A stretch of DNA of 64,000 nucleotides from Microbacterium paludicola (GTDB taxonomy: Bacteria > Actinomycetota > Actinomycetes > Actinomycetales > Microbacteriaceae): contig NZ_JADGLL010000001.1 in assembly GCF_015235415.1 (NCBI RefSeq), forward strand, positions 1 to 64,000, given 5' to 3'. Both the position numbers and the translations under genes were made by a program. This document shows, piece after piece, positions 45,635 to 54,200 of this stretch. The notes beneath the pieces were generated by a model, which saw only the letters and a list, made by a program, of their open reading frames with translations, ran no database searches and was not told where the DNA came from. Positions within the stretch are counted from its first letter, which is position 1; every line of letters starts with the position of its first letter.

Positions 45635-46959
45635 CCGACACCATGCCGCTCCGCTCGGAGCACTCCGTCCCGCCGACGACCGGGGCCGATCCCGAGGCGA
45701 TGGATCGGGCCGCGCTCGAGGCCCTCCAGCTGGAGCGGCTGCAGTGGACCGTCCGCCACGCGTACGACAACGTGCCGCTCTATCGCACCAAGTTCGAGGC
45801 GGCGGGGATCGTCCCCGACGACATCCGCTCGCTCGCCGACGTCGAGAAGCTGCCGTTCACGACCAAGGAGGATCTGCGATCCGCGTACCCCTTCGGGATG
45901 TTCGCGGTGCCGATGGACCAGGTGCGTCGCATCCACGCGTCCTCGGGGACGACCGGACGGCCCACCGTCGTCGGCTACACCGCGGGCGACCTCGACCGCT
46001 GGGCCGACATCATCGCCCGATCGCTGCGTGCCGCCGGTGTGCAGCCCGGGTGGAAGGTGCACAACGCCTACGGGTACGGCCTGTTCACGGGCGGTCTCGG
46101 CGTGCACGGCGGCATCGAGCGCCTCGGCTGCGTCGTGATCCCCGTCTCGGGCGGGCAGACCGCGCGTCAGGTGCAGCTCATCCGCGACTTCGAGCCCGAC
46201 GTGATCATGTGCACGCCGAGCTACCTGCTGACGATCGCCGATGCGTTCGAGGAGCAGGGGCTCGACCCGCGTCAGACGACGCTGAAGGTCGCGATCTGCG
46301 GTGCCGAACCCTGGACGAACGAGATGCGCCGCGAGCTCGAGCACCGCGTGGGGCTGAAGGCCGTCGACATCTACGGGCTGTCCGAGGTGATGGGACCGGG
46401 CGTCGGGATGGAGAGCGTCGAGACCCAGGACGGCCCCCACATCTGGGAGGACCACTTCCTCCCCGAGATCATCGGCGACGACCTGCAGCGGCTGCCCGAC
46501 GGCGAGCACGGGGAGCTGGTTTTCACGACCCTCACCAAGGAGGCCTTCCCCGTCATCCGCTACCGCACGCGCGACCTGACGCGGCTGCTGCCGGGGTCGG
46601 CGCATCCCGCGATGCGCCGGATCGAGAAGATCACCGGACGCAACGACGACATGATCATCCTGCGCGGGGTGAACCTGTTCCCGACGCAGATCGAGGAGAT
46701 CGCGCTCGAGATCGAGCACCTCACGCCGCACTTCATCCTGGAGCTCACGAAGCGGGGTCGGATGGACGAGCTGACGGTCAAGATCGAGTGCACGCCGGGT
46801 GTCGAGCGGCACACGAGCGAGTCGGCCGCGCTCATCCTGCAGCTGCGCATCAAGGAGCGGATCGGCACCACGGTGGACGTCGAGATCGTGCCGACCGGGT
46901 CGCTGCCGCGCTCGGAGGGAAAGTACAAGCGCGTCTACGACCTGCGCGAGCAGGGCTGA
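45631..46959 (+). CDS. paaK: phenylacetate--CoA ligase
   Basis: Activates phenylacetate with ATP and CoA, the entry step of the pathway. The 442-residue adenylate-forming enzyme shows QLERLQWTVRHAYDNVPLYR, the nucleotide loop SSGTTGRPTVVGYT, AEPWTNEMRRELE, GLSEVMGPGVG and the C-terminal RIEKITGRNDDMIILRGVN, all PaaK signatures. The ATG overlaps paaI by four bases. All enzymes from ligase to epoxidase are thus clustered. Confidence 0.94.
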   Translation: MTDTMPLRSEHSVPPTTGADPEAMDRAALEALQLERLQWTVRHAYDNVPLYRTKFEAAGIVPDDIRSLADVEKLPFTTKEDLRSAYPFGMFAVPMDQVRRIHASSGTTGRPTVVGYTAGDLDRWADIIARSLRAAGVQPGWKVHNAYGYGLFTGGLGVHGGIERLGCVVIPVSGGQTARQVQLIRDFEPDVIMCTPSYLLTIADAFEEQGLDPRQTTLKVAICGAEPWTNEMRRELEHRVGLKAVDIYGLSEVMGPGVGMESVETQDGPHIWEDHFLPEIIGDDLQRLPDGEHGELVFTTLTKEAFPVIRYRTRDLTRLLPGSAHPAMRRIEKITGRNDDMIILRGVNLFPTQIEEIALEIEHLTPHFILELTKRGRMDELTVKIECTPGVERHTSESAALILQLRIKERIGTTVDVEIVPTGSLPRSEGKYKRVYDLREQG

Positions 46960-46985
46960 CACGGGCGCTGAGGCAGGATGGAGCG

Positions 46986-47609
46986 ATGAGCACTACGGAG
47001 GCCGCGCCCGCACGCCGCGGGCGCCCCGGCTACGACCGCGACGGCATGCTCGCCGTGATCGTCGAGGCCTTCAACGACCACGGCTACGACGCCACCTCGC
47101 TCGGCATCATCGCGCAGCGCCTCGGGCTGTCGAAGTCGGCCGTCTACCACCACTTCTCCTCGAAGGAGGAGATGCTCGAGCTGGCGCTCGAGAAGGCGCT
47201 CGGCTCGCTGCAGGAGGTGTTCGACGCGCCCGAGGCGGCCTCCGGGCCGATCGACATGCGCATCCGGCACGTGCTGCGGGGTGCCGTGACCGTCGCCTGC
47301 GGGCAGCTTCCCTACCTCACCCTGCTGCTGCGCCTGCGCGGCAACACCGACGTCGAACGTCGCGCGATGCAGCGGCGGCGCGAGCTCGACCAGCGCCTGC
47401 GCCGCCTGTTCGAACTCGCGCGCGACGACGACTCGGTGCGCGACGACATCGATCCGGGCCTCGCCGAGCGACTCACCTTCGGCATGGTCAACTCGATCGT
47501 CGAGTGGTACCGCCCCGAGGGCCCCCTGAGCCCCGAGCAGCTCGCGGATGCCGTCGTCGCGTTCGTGCGCAGCGGCCTGCGCGTCAGCGAGACCCGCGAC
47601 TTCCGCTGA
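46986..47609 (+). CDS. TetR family transcriptional regulator, probable PaaR
   Basis: A 207-residue TetR-type repressor with an N-terminal helix-turn-helix (TSLGIIAQRLGLSKSAVYHHF at about 38-58) after a basic Arg/Pro arm. It sits 26 bases downstream of paaK in the same orientation, the position of the phenylacetyl-CoA-responsive regulator in actinobacterial paa clusters. It probably binds the TGACCGAAC...TCAGT palindromes at 45075 and 53501 and is released by phenylacetyl-CoA; this is inference. Confidence 0.83.
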   Translation: MSTTEAAPARRGRPGYDRDGMLAVIVEAFNDHGYDATSLGIIAQRLGLSKSAVYHHFSSKEEMLELALEKALGSLQEVFDAPEAASGPIDMRIRHVLRGAVTVACGQLPYLTLLLRLRGNTDVERRAMQRRRELDQRLRRLFELARDDDSVRDDIDPGLAERLTFGMVNSIVEWYRPEGPLSPEQLADAVVAFVRSGLRVSETRDFR

Positions 47610-47627
47610 CGGCGACCTGCCTCGAAC

Positions 47628-47661
47628 GGTCGCTTCGGCTCGCTTCGCTCGCTCAGCAACC
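47628..47661. repeat. REP-like extragenic repeat (GGTCGCTTCGGCTCGCTTCGCTCGCTCAGCAACC family)
   Basis: The element shares CTCGCTTCGCTCGCTC and a downstream ACCGGT with the copies at 28606-28654. Its ends (GGTCGCTT and CAGCAACC) are near inverted repeats, so it can form an imperfect hairpin. It lies 19 bases past the tetR stop. Confidence 0.6.
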
Positions 47662-47662
47662 G

Positions 47663-47761
47663 GTTATCGACCCGGCCGTCGTCGCCGAGGCGCGCGAGCA
47701 CCAGCGCATGTGGGCCGATCGCCGGTCGGCACTCGGCCCACGCCGTCGCGCGGCCTTCTGA
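47663..47761 (+). pseudogene. coding-like fragment abutting the repeat, no start codon
   Basis: An open frame (VIDPAVVAEAREHQRMWADR..., ending RRRAAF) of 32 codons with strong G/C third-position bias and a plausible helical product. It begins exactly where the REP-like element ends and has no ATG, GTG or TTG upstream in frame before the repeat; the only in-frame ATG is internal. It may be a remnant of a small gene whose 5' end was replaced, or chance. Confidence 0.3.
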
Positions 47762-47793
47762 CGCCGGTCCGCGGGTCGGCGAGAACCGCGAAC

Positions 47794-47821
47794 GGCCCGA
47801 ACCCCCTCGGGAGGTCGGGCC
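47794..47821 (-). terminator. terminator-like hairpin after the aldo/keto reductase gene
   Basis: GGCCCGA (47794-47800) pairs with TCGGGCC (47815-47821), with partial inner pairing of CC/GG runs. It lies 22 bases downstream of the minus-strand stop at 47843. Confidence 0.5.
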
Positions 47822-47842
47822 ATCCGCGAGCTGACGCGCGGG

Positions 47843-48856
47843 TCAGCGCTCGCTGTCGAGATCGGCCATGAACTGCTCCGGGTAGCGCTCGCCTCGCGCG
47901 GCGCCCACGGGAAGCAGCTCGTCGATCCGCGCGAGATCCGACGCATCCAGCTCGACCGCGACGCTTCCCAGCATCGAGTCGACCTGGTCGTCCCGGCGTG
48001 CGCCGACGATCGGCACGATGTGCGGGTGCTGCGCCGCGGCCCAGGCGATCGCGAGCTGCGCGCGCGTGACGCCCTTTGCATCGGCGATCTCCTGCGGGCG
48101 CTCGACGAGCGCGGTGTTGTGGGCGAGGTTCTCGCCCTGGAAGCGCGGGTAGCGGCTGCGCGGGCCGTCGGTCGGGCTGCTGCCGCCGATCAGGCCGCGC
48201 GACAGCACGCCGTACGCCGTGATGCCGATCCCGAGCTCGCGGCACGCGTCGAGGATGCCGTTGCGCTCGATGTCGCGGCTGAGCAGGGAGTACTCGATCT
48301 GGACGTCGCTGATGGGCGCGACCGCGGCGGCGCGACGGATGGTGTCGGCGCCGACCTCGCTGAGGCCGATGTGGCGCACGAAGCCCTTCTCGACCATCTC
48401 GGCGATCGCCCCGACGGTGTCCTCGATGGGAACGGTCGGGTCGAGCCGTGCCGGGCGGTAGATATCGACGTGGTCGGTGCCGAGGCGGGTGAGCGTGTAG
48501 GCGAGCGAGCGGTGCACCGAGCGGGGGCTGCCGTCGAAGCCGATGGGCATCCCGCCGGGCACGAGGTTCGCCCCGAACTTCACCGAGAGCACAACGTCGT
48601 CGCGCGAGCGCTCGCGCAGGGCGCGGCCGATCAGCATCTCGTTGTGGCCGGCGCCGTAGAAGTCGCCGGTGTCGAGCAGCGTGCCGCCCGCGTCGAGGTA
48701 GCGGTGGATGACGCCGACGCTCTGGTCGTCGTCGGTCGCGCCATACGCGCCCGACAGGCCCATGGCGCCGAGGCCGGGGGACGTGACGGCGGGACCGGTG
48801 CGCCCGAGGTTCCGCAGCGCCGGGGTGAGCTGGGGCTGAGTTCGTGTGTTCGTCAT
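47843..48856 (-). CDS. aldo/keto reductase
   Basis: A 337-residue (alpha/beta)8-barrel oxidoreductase using NADPH. Of the usual catalytic tetrad Asp, Tyr, Lys, His, the first three are visible (DTGDFYGAGHNE; VLSVKFG). The position of the His in the common YYQHR motif reads YRPARLDP, so the His is replaced by Ala, as I recall for one actinobacterial subfamily. GLSEVGADTIRRA and the C-terminal IVPIVGARRDDQVDSML are cofactor-binding. ATG start; divergent from the broken XRE regulator, which probably controlled it. No obvious link to phenylacetate. Confidence 0.85.
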   Translation of the reverse strand: MTNTRTQPQLTPALRNLGRTGPAVTSPGLGAMGLSGAYGATDDDQSVGVIHRYLDAGGTLLDTGDFYGAGHNEMLIGRALRERSRDDVVLSVKFGANLVPGGMPIGFDGSPRSVHRSLAYTLTRLGTDHVDIYRPARLDPTVPIEDTVGAIAEMVEKGFVRHIGLSEVGADTIRRAAAVAPISDVQIEYSLLSRDIERNGILDACRELGIGITAYGVLSRGLIGGSSPTDGPRSRYPRFQGENLAHNTALVERPQEIADAKGVTRAQLAIAWAAAQHPHIVPIVGARRDDQVDSMLGSVAVELDASDLARIDELLPVGAARGERYPEQFMADLDSER

Positions 48857-48957
48857 GGTGTCGAGCCTCATGCGCCTCGCATCCGCGTGGCAGGCGCAGT
48901 TCATCCAGGGACGGGCTCTCCCTGGCTGAGCGTGCCGCGAGGGACGAGAATTGCCCG

Positions 48958-49798
48958 GTGATCGATCGACCGGCCCTCGCCGACTTCCTGCGCCGCCGCC
49001 GCGAACAGCTGCGCCCGGCCGACGTGGGCGTGCCCACCGGGCCGCGGCGCCGCACGCCGGGCCTGCGCCGCGAGGAGATCGCGCAGCTCGCCGGCATCTC
49101 GACCGACCACGCGCCTCGAGCAGGCCCGCGGGTCGGCCCCGTCGGAGTCGGTCGTGAACGCGATCGCCCGGGCGCTGCAGTGCGACCGCGACCAGCGCGA
49201 CCACCTCTTCCACCTTGCGGGCCTCGCCCCGCCGCGGCGCCGGGGCGGCGACCATCACGTGCGTCCGGGGCTGATCAGCCTCGCGAGCCGGCTCGTCGAC
49301 ATCCCCGTGATCCTGTTCAGCGACCTCGGCGAGATCGTCTGGCGCAACGCCCTCGCCTCGGCGCTGATGGCGGGCGAGCCGTACGGACCCGGCCGCGCGA
49401 ACAACGTCATCTGGCGCTGGTTCGCGGATCCCGAGGCGCGCCGCGCGCCGCGGGACGACTGGGAGCGGCTGAGCGCCGCGCACGTGAGCGACCTGCGGGC
49501 GACGCACGCCCGCCGAGCCGGGGATCAGGACGTCACGCGCCTCGTCGACGACCTGCTCGCGGACAGCGCGGAGTTCCGCGAGATCTGGGAGCGGCACGAC
49601 GTCGCCGTGCGCCGCGCCGACCGCAAGACCTTCCTGCACCCGCAGGTGGGAAGGGTTGACGTGCGGTGCGAGGTGCTGCTCGCCGAGGACTCCGACATCA
49701 AGCTGCTCGCGTACTTCCCCGCGGAGGGGACGGACGCCGCCGACAAGCTCGAGCTGCTGCGCGTGATCGGCACGCAGGACCTGCGCGCGACCATCTGA
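48958..49798 (+). pseudogene. XRE/MmyB-type transcriptional regulator, frameshifted
   Basis: Two pieces of one helix-turn-helix regulator lie in different frames. The first (from GTG 48958; FLRRRREQLRPADVG, TPGLRREEIAQLAGISTD) ends near 49107. The second (from 49109; TRLEQARGSAPSESVVNAIA, then an MmyB-like ligand domain to 49798) is in the +1 frame. The family normally reads ISTDYYTRLEQGRG, so two Tyr codons are missing: loss of five bases (TACTA) from GACTACTACACG would give exactly this sequence. The rest looks well preserved, so the event is recent or a sequencing error. Divergent from the aldo/keto reductase. Confidence 0.78.
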
Positions 49799-49815
49799 TC
49801 CACGGGTGCCGCGGG

Positions 49816-51864
49816 TCAGGCGACCGCCGGCACCGCCGCCGGCGCCTTCGACACCAGGGTCAGGACGTCGTAGGTCGCGACGGTCTCGTCGCGCTGGTTC
49901 GTCAGCACCGCGTCCCAGTGCACCTCGCCGTACTCGTCGGTCTCGCGCGGGATGATCTGCTTCGCGGTGAGCGTCACGCGGATCCGGTCGCCGGGGGAGA
50001 CGGGGGTGAGGAACCGCAGGTTCTCGAGTCCGTAGTTCGCCAGCACGGGACCAGGCTCAGGCGAGACGAACAGCCCCGCGGCGAACGACACGAGCAGGTA
50101 GCCGTGCGCCACGCGCCCCGGGAAGAACGGGTTGGCGGCGGCGGCCTCCTCGTCCATGTGCGCGTAGAACGTGTCGCCCGTGAACTCGGCGAAGTGCTCG
50201 ATGTCGGCGAGCGTGATCTCGCGCTCCGCGGACACCACCTGGTCGCCGATCCGCAGCTCCTCGAGCGACTTCCGGAACGGGTGGACGCCGTCCGACACGA
50301 CGCGCGCCCCCGTGTGCCACACGCCCGTCACCGCCGTGAGCATCTCAGGGGAGCCCTGGATGGCGGTCCGCTGCATGTAATGGAACACGCTCCGGATGCC
50401 GCCGAGCTCCTCACCGCCGCCGGCACGGCCCGGGCCGCCGTGCACCAGCATCGGCAGGGGGGACCCGTGCCCGGTGGACGAGCGTGCATCATCCCGGTCG
50501 AGCAGCAGGATGCGCCCGTTGGCCGAGGCGACGCGACGCGTGATGGCCGACACGAAGGCCGGATCGGCGGATGCGACGCTCGTGACGAGCGACCCGCCGC
50601 CGCGGACGACGAGGTCGGCGGCCTGCGCCGGGGTCTCGTAGGTCAGCAGCGACGACACGGGGCCGAACGCCTCGGTGTCGTGCGCGCGCGGGGCCCTCGG
50701 GTCGTCGAAGCGGAGCAGGATCGGCGACAGGAACGCGCCGTCGCCCTCGGGTGCCTCGGCGGAGCCCACCACGATCTCCCCGCCGCCGTCCACCAGGGTG
50801 CGCACCTGGCGCAGCACCTCGTCGCGCTGCTCGAGCGAGGCGAGGGCGCCCATCGTGACGCCCTCGGAGCGCGGGTCGCCGACGACGACCTTCTCGGCGA
50901 TCCTGGCGTCGACGGCCGCGACGACCTCGTCGGCGAGCGCGGCCGGCACGATCGCCCTGCGGATGGCGGTGCATTTCTGTCCCGCCTTGGCCGTCATCTC
51001 GGTCACCAGCTGGCGCACGTAGGCGTCGAACTCGGGCGTTCCGGGCGTCGCATCCGGCCCCAGCACCGAGGCGTTGATCGAGTCGGTCTCGGCGTTGAAG
51101 ATCACTCCACCGCGCTGCACCGCATCGTGGCGGCGCAGGCTGTCGGCGGTGGAGGCCGACCCGGTGAACGACACGACGTCGCCGAGGCGGGCATGTTCGA
51201 ACAGCTCGCGCACCGACCCGGTGATCAGCTGCACGGATCCGTCCGGCAGCAGCCCGGACTCGACGAGGATGCGCACGAGGTGCTCGGTGACATAGGCCGT
51301 CGGCGTCGCGGGCTTGATCACGCTCGGCATGCCGGCGAGGAAGGCGGGCGCGAGCTTCTCGAGCGGCCCCCAGACCGGGAAGTTGAACGCGTTGATCTGC
51401 ACGGCGACGCCCGGCAGCGTCGTGCGGATGTGGCGGCCGAGGAACGACCCGTCCTTCGCAAGCACCTCGAGGGGGCCGTCGAGCTGGATCGTGGCGTTGG
51501 GAAGCTCGCGCCGACCCTTCCCGGAGTACGTGAACAGCACCCCGATGCCGCCCTCGATGTCGACCCAGGAGTCGTTCTTCGTCGCGCCGGTGCGCGCGGA
51601 CAGCGCGTACAGCTCGTCCTTGCGCTCCTGCAGGGCGAGCGCCATCTTCTTCAGCAGCACCGCGCGCTGATGGAAGGTGAGCGCAGCGAGGCTCCGCTGG
51701 CCCACCGTGCGGCCGTGCTCGAGCGCCGCGCCGACGTCGAGGCCCTCGCTCGACACGACCGCCACCGCCTCGCCCGTGGAGGCATCGCGCACCTCCGTGC
51801 CGTCGACGCCCTCCGCGGGGCTCCACCAGGCGTCCTGCACATAGCTCTGCAGCATGCGGGTCAT
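49816..51864 (-). CDS. paaZ: bifunctional oxepin-CoA hydrolase / 3-oxo-5,6-dehydrosuberyl-CoA semialdehyde dehydrogenase
   Basis: Ring-opening enzyme of the phenylacetate pathway. The 682-residue length matches E. coli PaaZ (681). The N-terminal aldehyde dehydrogenase (about 1-530) has [18 protein letters not shown], the general-base region [10 protein letters not shown] and the catalytic cysteine in [10 protein letters not shown]. The C-terminal MaoC-type R-hydratase (about 545-682) has [18 protein letters not shown] and [12 protein letters not shown] (Asp/His dyad). The ATG overlaps the paaH stop (ATGA). Last gene of the second paa operon. Confidence 0.95.
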   Translation of the reverse strand: MTRMLQSYVQDAWWSPAEGVDGTEVRDASTGEAVAVVSSEGLDVGAALEHGRTVGQRSLAALTFHQRAVLLKKMALALQERKDELYALSARTGATKNDSWVDIEGGIGVLFTYSGKGRRELPNATIQLDGPLEVLAKDGSFLGRHIRTTLPGVAVQINAFNFPVWGPLEKLAPAFLAGMPSVIKPATPTAYVTEHLVRILVESGLLPDGSVQLITGSVRELFEHARLGDVVSFTGSASTADSLRRHDAVQRGGVIFNAETDSINASVLGPDATPGTPEFDAYVRQLVTEMTAKAGQKCTAIRRAIVPAALADEVVAAVDARIAEKVVVGDPRSEGVTMGALASLEQRDEVLRQVRTLVDGGGEIVVGSAEAPEGDGAFLSPILLRFDDPRAPRAHDTEAFGPVSSLLTYETPAQAADLVVRGGGSLVTSVASADPAFVSAITRRVASANGRILLLDRDDARSSTGHGSPLPMLVHGGPGRAGGGEELGGIRSVFHYMQRTAIQGSPEMLTAVTGVWHTGARVVSDGVHPFRKSLEELRIGDQVVSAEREITLADIEHFAEFTGDTFYAHMDEEAAAANPFFPGRVAHGYLLVSFAAGLFVSPEPGPVLANYGLENLRFLTPVSPGDRIRVTLTAKQIIPRETDEYGEVHWDAVLTNQRDETVATYDVLTLVSKAPAAVPAVA

Positions 51865-52721
51865 GATCCGTCCTTCCAGTCGTAGAAGCCGCGTCCCGCC
51901 TTCCGGCCGATCCGACCGTCGGCGACCATGTCGTGCAGCAGCTGCGGCGGGGCGAAGCGCGGGCCCAGCTCGCGCTCGAGCTGCTCGGCGATGCCGAGGC
52001 GCACGTCGAGCCCGACCAGGTCGGTGGTCTTGAGCGGCCCGGTCGGGTGCCGGTAGCCGAGCTCCATCGCGAGGTCGATGTCCTCCGCGCTCGCGACGCC
52101 GTCCTGCACCATCCGGATGGCCTCGAGCGCGATCGCGACGCCGAGCCGGCTGGAGGCGAAGCCGGGGGAGTCGCTCACCGTGATGGGCGTCTTGCCGAGG
52201 GCGCGCACCCAGCCGCGGGCGGTCTCCGCGAGGCCGGGGGCCGTGTCCGCGCCCACGACGATCTCGACCAGGGTCGATGCGGGCACCGGGTTGAAGAAGT
52301 GGAGGCCGATCAGCTGCTCCGGCCGCTCGAGCGTCTCGGTCAGGCGCGCGAGCGGGATCGAGGAGGTGTTCGAGGCGATCACGGCATCCGCGGCGAGCTG
52401 CGCCTCGACGCGCGGCAGCGCCTCGAGCTTGAGGTCGAGGTCCTCGGGGACCGCCTCGACGACGAGGCCGTGGAGCCCGAAGGCGGCGGCATCCGTCGCC
52501 ACGGTCAGGCGCCGGCGCAGCTGGGCCGCGCTCCCGTCGAAGCCGCGCGCGATCGAGGCGTCGATGCTCTGCTCGATCCGGGCGCGCGCCGCGTCCGCCG
52601 CATCCTGGTCCCGCTCCACGACGGTGACGTCCGATCCCGCGAGCAGGAAGGCGTGCGCGATCCCGGCGCCCATCCGGCCGCCTCCCAGCACGCCGACGCG
52701 CGCGGGGGTCCGGTCGGTCAC
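51861..52721 (-). CDS. paaH: 3-hydroxyacyl-CoA dehydrogenase (3-hydroxyadipyl-CoA dehydrogenase)
   Basis: NAD-dependent enzyme for the beta-oxidation-like end of phenylacetate catabolism. The 286-residue protein has the Rossmann motif VGVLGGGRMGAGIAHAF, EAVPEDLDLK, SNTSSIPLARL, the catalytic GLHFFNPVP and DSPGFASSRLG, and GPLKTTDLVGLDV. This is a single-module form like 3-hydroxybutyryl-CoA dehydrogenases rather than the longer two-module PaaH of E. coli. GTG start overlaps the upstream hydratase stop (GTGA). Confidence 0.87.
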   Translation of the reverse strand: MTDRTPARVGVLGGGRMGAGIAHAFLLAGSDVTVVERDQDAADAARARIEQSIDASIARGFDGSAAQLRRRLTVATDAAAFGLHGLVVEAVPEDLDLKLEALPRVEAQLAADAVIASNTSSIPLARLTETLERPEQLIGLHFFNPVPASTLVEIVVGADTAPGLAETARGWVRALGKTPITVSDSPGFASSRLGVAIALEAIRMVQDGVASAEDIDLAMELGYRHPTGPLKTTDLVGLDVRLGIAEQLERELGPRFAPPQLLHDMVADGRIGRKAGRGFYDWKDGS

Positions 52722-53455
52722 GTCCGCTTCCTCTCAAGGAAGGCCGTCATCCGTCGCTCCTTCTCCGGGCTCTCGAACAGCACCGCCTGCTCGTGCAGAT
52801 CGATGGCCGGGTGCGCATCCCGCGGGGCGAGCAGGGCGCGCTTGGTCGCCTGCGTCGCGGCGTGATCCAGGGCCGCGATCCGCGCCGCGATCCGCTCGGC
52901 CTCGGCCCGCGCCTCGTCGGGCTCGAGCACCTGGGTGACGAGGCCCGCGGCGAGCGCCTCCGCCGCATCGAGCACGCGCCCGGTCAGCAGGATCTCCGCC
53001 GCCAGCGGCTCGCCGACGATCTCGCGCAGCCGCCAGGTCGCCCCGGCGGCGGCGATGATGCCGAGGCCGGTCTCGGGGTTGCCGATCCGCAGCGCCGGTG
53101 TGCCGATCCGGATGTCGGCCGCGTAGGCGAGCTCGGCGCCGCCGCCGAGCGCGTACCCGTCGACGACCGCGATCACAGGCATGGGGAGGGCCCGGATGCG
53201 CGCGAAGCAGTGGGTGTTGATTCCCTCGAGCGCGTCGGCCGCGCGGCGCTCGCGAAGCTGGGCGATGTCCGCGCCCGCCGCGAAGATGCCGCCCGCGCCG
53301 GTGAGGATCAGCGTGCGGGGTTCGCGTTCAAGCTCGGCGCACAGCGAGTGGAGCGCGTCGACCAGGTCGCGGTCGATCGCGTTGCGCTTCTCGGGGCGGT
53401 CGAGCGTGGCGCGCACGTGCGTCTCGTGCACCTCGACGCGCAGTGTCCTGCTCAC
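52718..53455 (-). CDS. paaF: enoyl-CoA hydratase (PaaF-like)
   Basis: A 245-residue crotonase that probably hydrates 2,3-dehydroadipyl-CoA. Motifs: GIFAAGADIAQL (oxyanion hole; Phe-Ala-Ala in place of the more common Phe-Cys/Ser-Ala), GYALGGGAELAYAADIRI and NPETGLGIIAAAGATWRL. GTG start with GAGGAGG eight to ten bases upstream. First gene of the paaF-paaH-paaZ operon; the palindromic operator at 53501 lies about 50 bases upstream. The role is assigned from context, since the paaG-like crotonase is encoded separately. Confidence 0.82.
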   Translation of the reverse strand: MSRTLRVEVHETHVRATLDRPEKRNAIDRDLVDALHSLCAELEREPRTLILTGAGGIFAAGADIAQLRERRAADALEGINTHCFARIRALPMPVIAVVDGYALGGGAELAYAADIRIGTPALRIGNPETGLGIIAAAGATWRLREIVGEPLAAEILLTGRVLDAAEALAAGLVTQVLEPDEARAEAERIAARIAALDHAATQATKRALLAPRDAHPAIDLHEQAVLFESPEKERRMTAFLERKRT

Positions 53456-53500
53456 CCGGATGACCTCCTCGTCGAACCGGAACGGAGCTGAATGCTAATT

Positions 53501-53518
53501 CCTGACCGAACGGTCAGT
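53501..53518. promoter_or_regulatory. paa operator upstream of paaFHZ
   Basis: CCTGACCGAACGGTCAGT contains the perfect palindrome TGACCG-AA-CGGTCA. It matches the site at 45075-45092 at 14 of 18 bases and lies next to a TAGCAT -10-like element read toward paaF. Probably bound by the paa TetR regulator or by the TetR encoded at 53582. Confidence 0.7.
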
Positions 53519-53581
53519 GATGAATTCAGGATAGGCGGATGCCGCGCGGCGGCGCAAACGCCGCGCCCGTACGCTTGAGCC

Positions 53582-54175
53582 ATGGGCCGGATGGAGCGAG
53601 CGGAGCGAGGCGACGTGACCACCTCCCGCGCGGGCCGGCCGAAGGCGTCCTCACGCGAGATGCTGGCCGAGGCCGCGAGTGAGCTGTTCCTCGAGCAGGG
53701 CTACGAGGCGACCTCCATCGCCGAGATCGCGGCGCGTGCGGGAGTGAGCCGCTCGAGCTTCTTCAACTACGCCGCGTCGAAGGGGGCCCTGCTGTGGGGC
53801 GGGCTCGACGAGCGCCTCGACGCTCTCGACTCGGACCTCGAGCGCGGCACGCCGCGGGAGGCGGTGCGGGAGATCGCACGCGGGCTCGCTCCCGACGCCC
53901 TCGCCCTCGCCCTCGCGAACGCCGAGGCGATGGGACTCGCTGCCGAACTCGAGCGCGAGGCGGCCCTTCGTCGCGCGCGCATCGGCCGGTCGGTCGCCCG
54001 CGCGCTCCGGCGTCGCGGACTGGATCCGCTCGCTGCCGACGTCGCCGGCGCGGCCTACGGCGGGGCGGTGATCGCGGCCCTCGAGCGCTGGGCGCTGGCG
54101 GGGCCCGGCCGGGTCGAGCTCGCCACCACCCTCGATGCGGCCCTCGAGGCGATCGCCACGATCCCGGTCGACTGA
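53582..54175 (+). CDS. TetR family transcriptional regulator
   Basis: A 197-residue TetR protein with an N-terminal helix-turn-helix (TSIAEIAARAGVSRSSFFNY at about 43-62) and an Ala/Leu-rich ligand domain. The ATG is six bases after TACGCT, so it is probably leaderless; a GTG 11 codons downstream is an alternative start. It diverges from paaFHZ with the palindrome between them, and may regulate that operon or itself. It is only distantly similar to the regulator at 46986 outside the DNA-binding region. Confidence 0.82.
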   Translation: MGRMERAERGDVTTSRAGRPKASSREMLAEAASELFLEQGYEATSIAEIAARAGVSRSSFFNYAASKGALLWGGLDERLDALDSDLERGTPREAVREIARGLAPDALALALANAEAMGLAAELEREAALRRARIGRSVARALRRRGLDPLAADVAGAAYGGAVIAALERWALAGPGRVELATTLDAALEAIATIPVD

Positions 54176-54200
54176 CCGCGCCCCGCCCGCGTCGCACGCC

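Noticed and set aside
40056..54175. Horizontal acquisition of the paa region
   Set aside because: Composition, codon bias and overlap style match the flanks; no integrase, tRNA or direct-repeat boundaries were seen.
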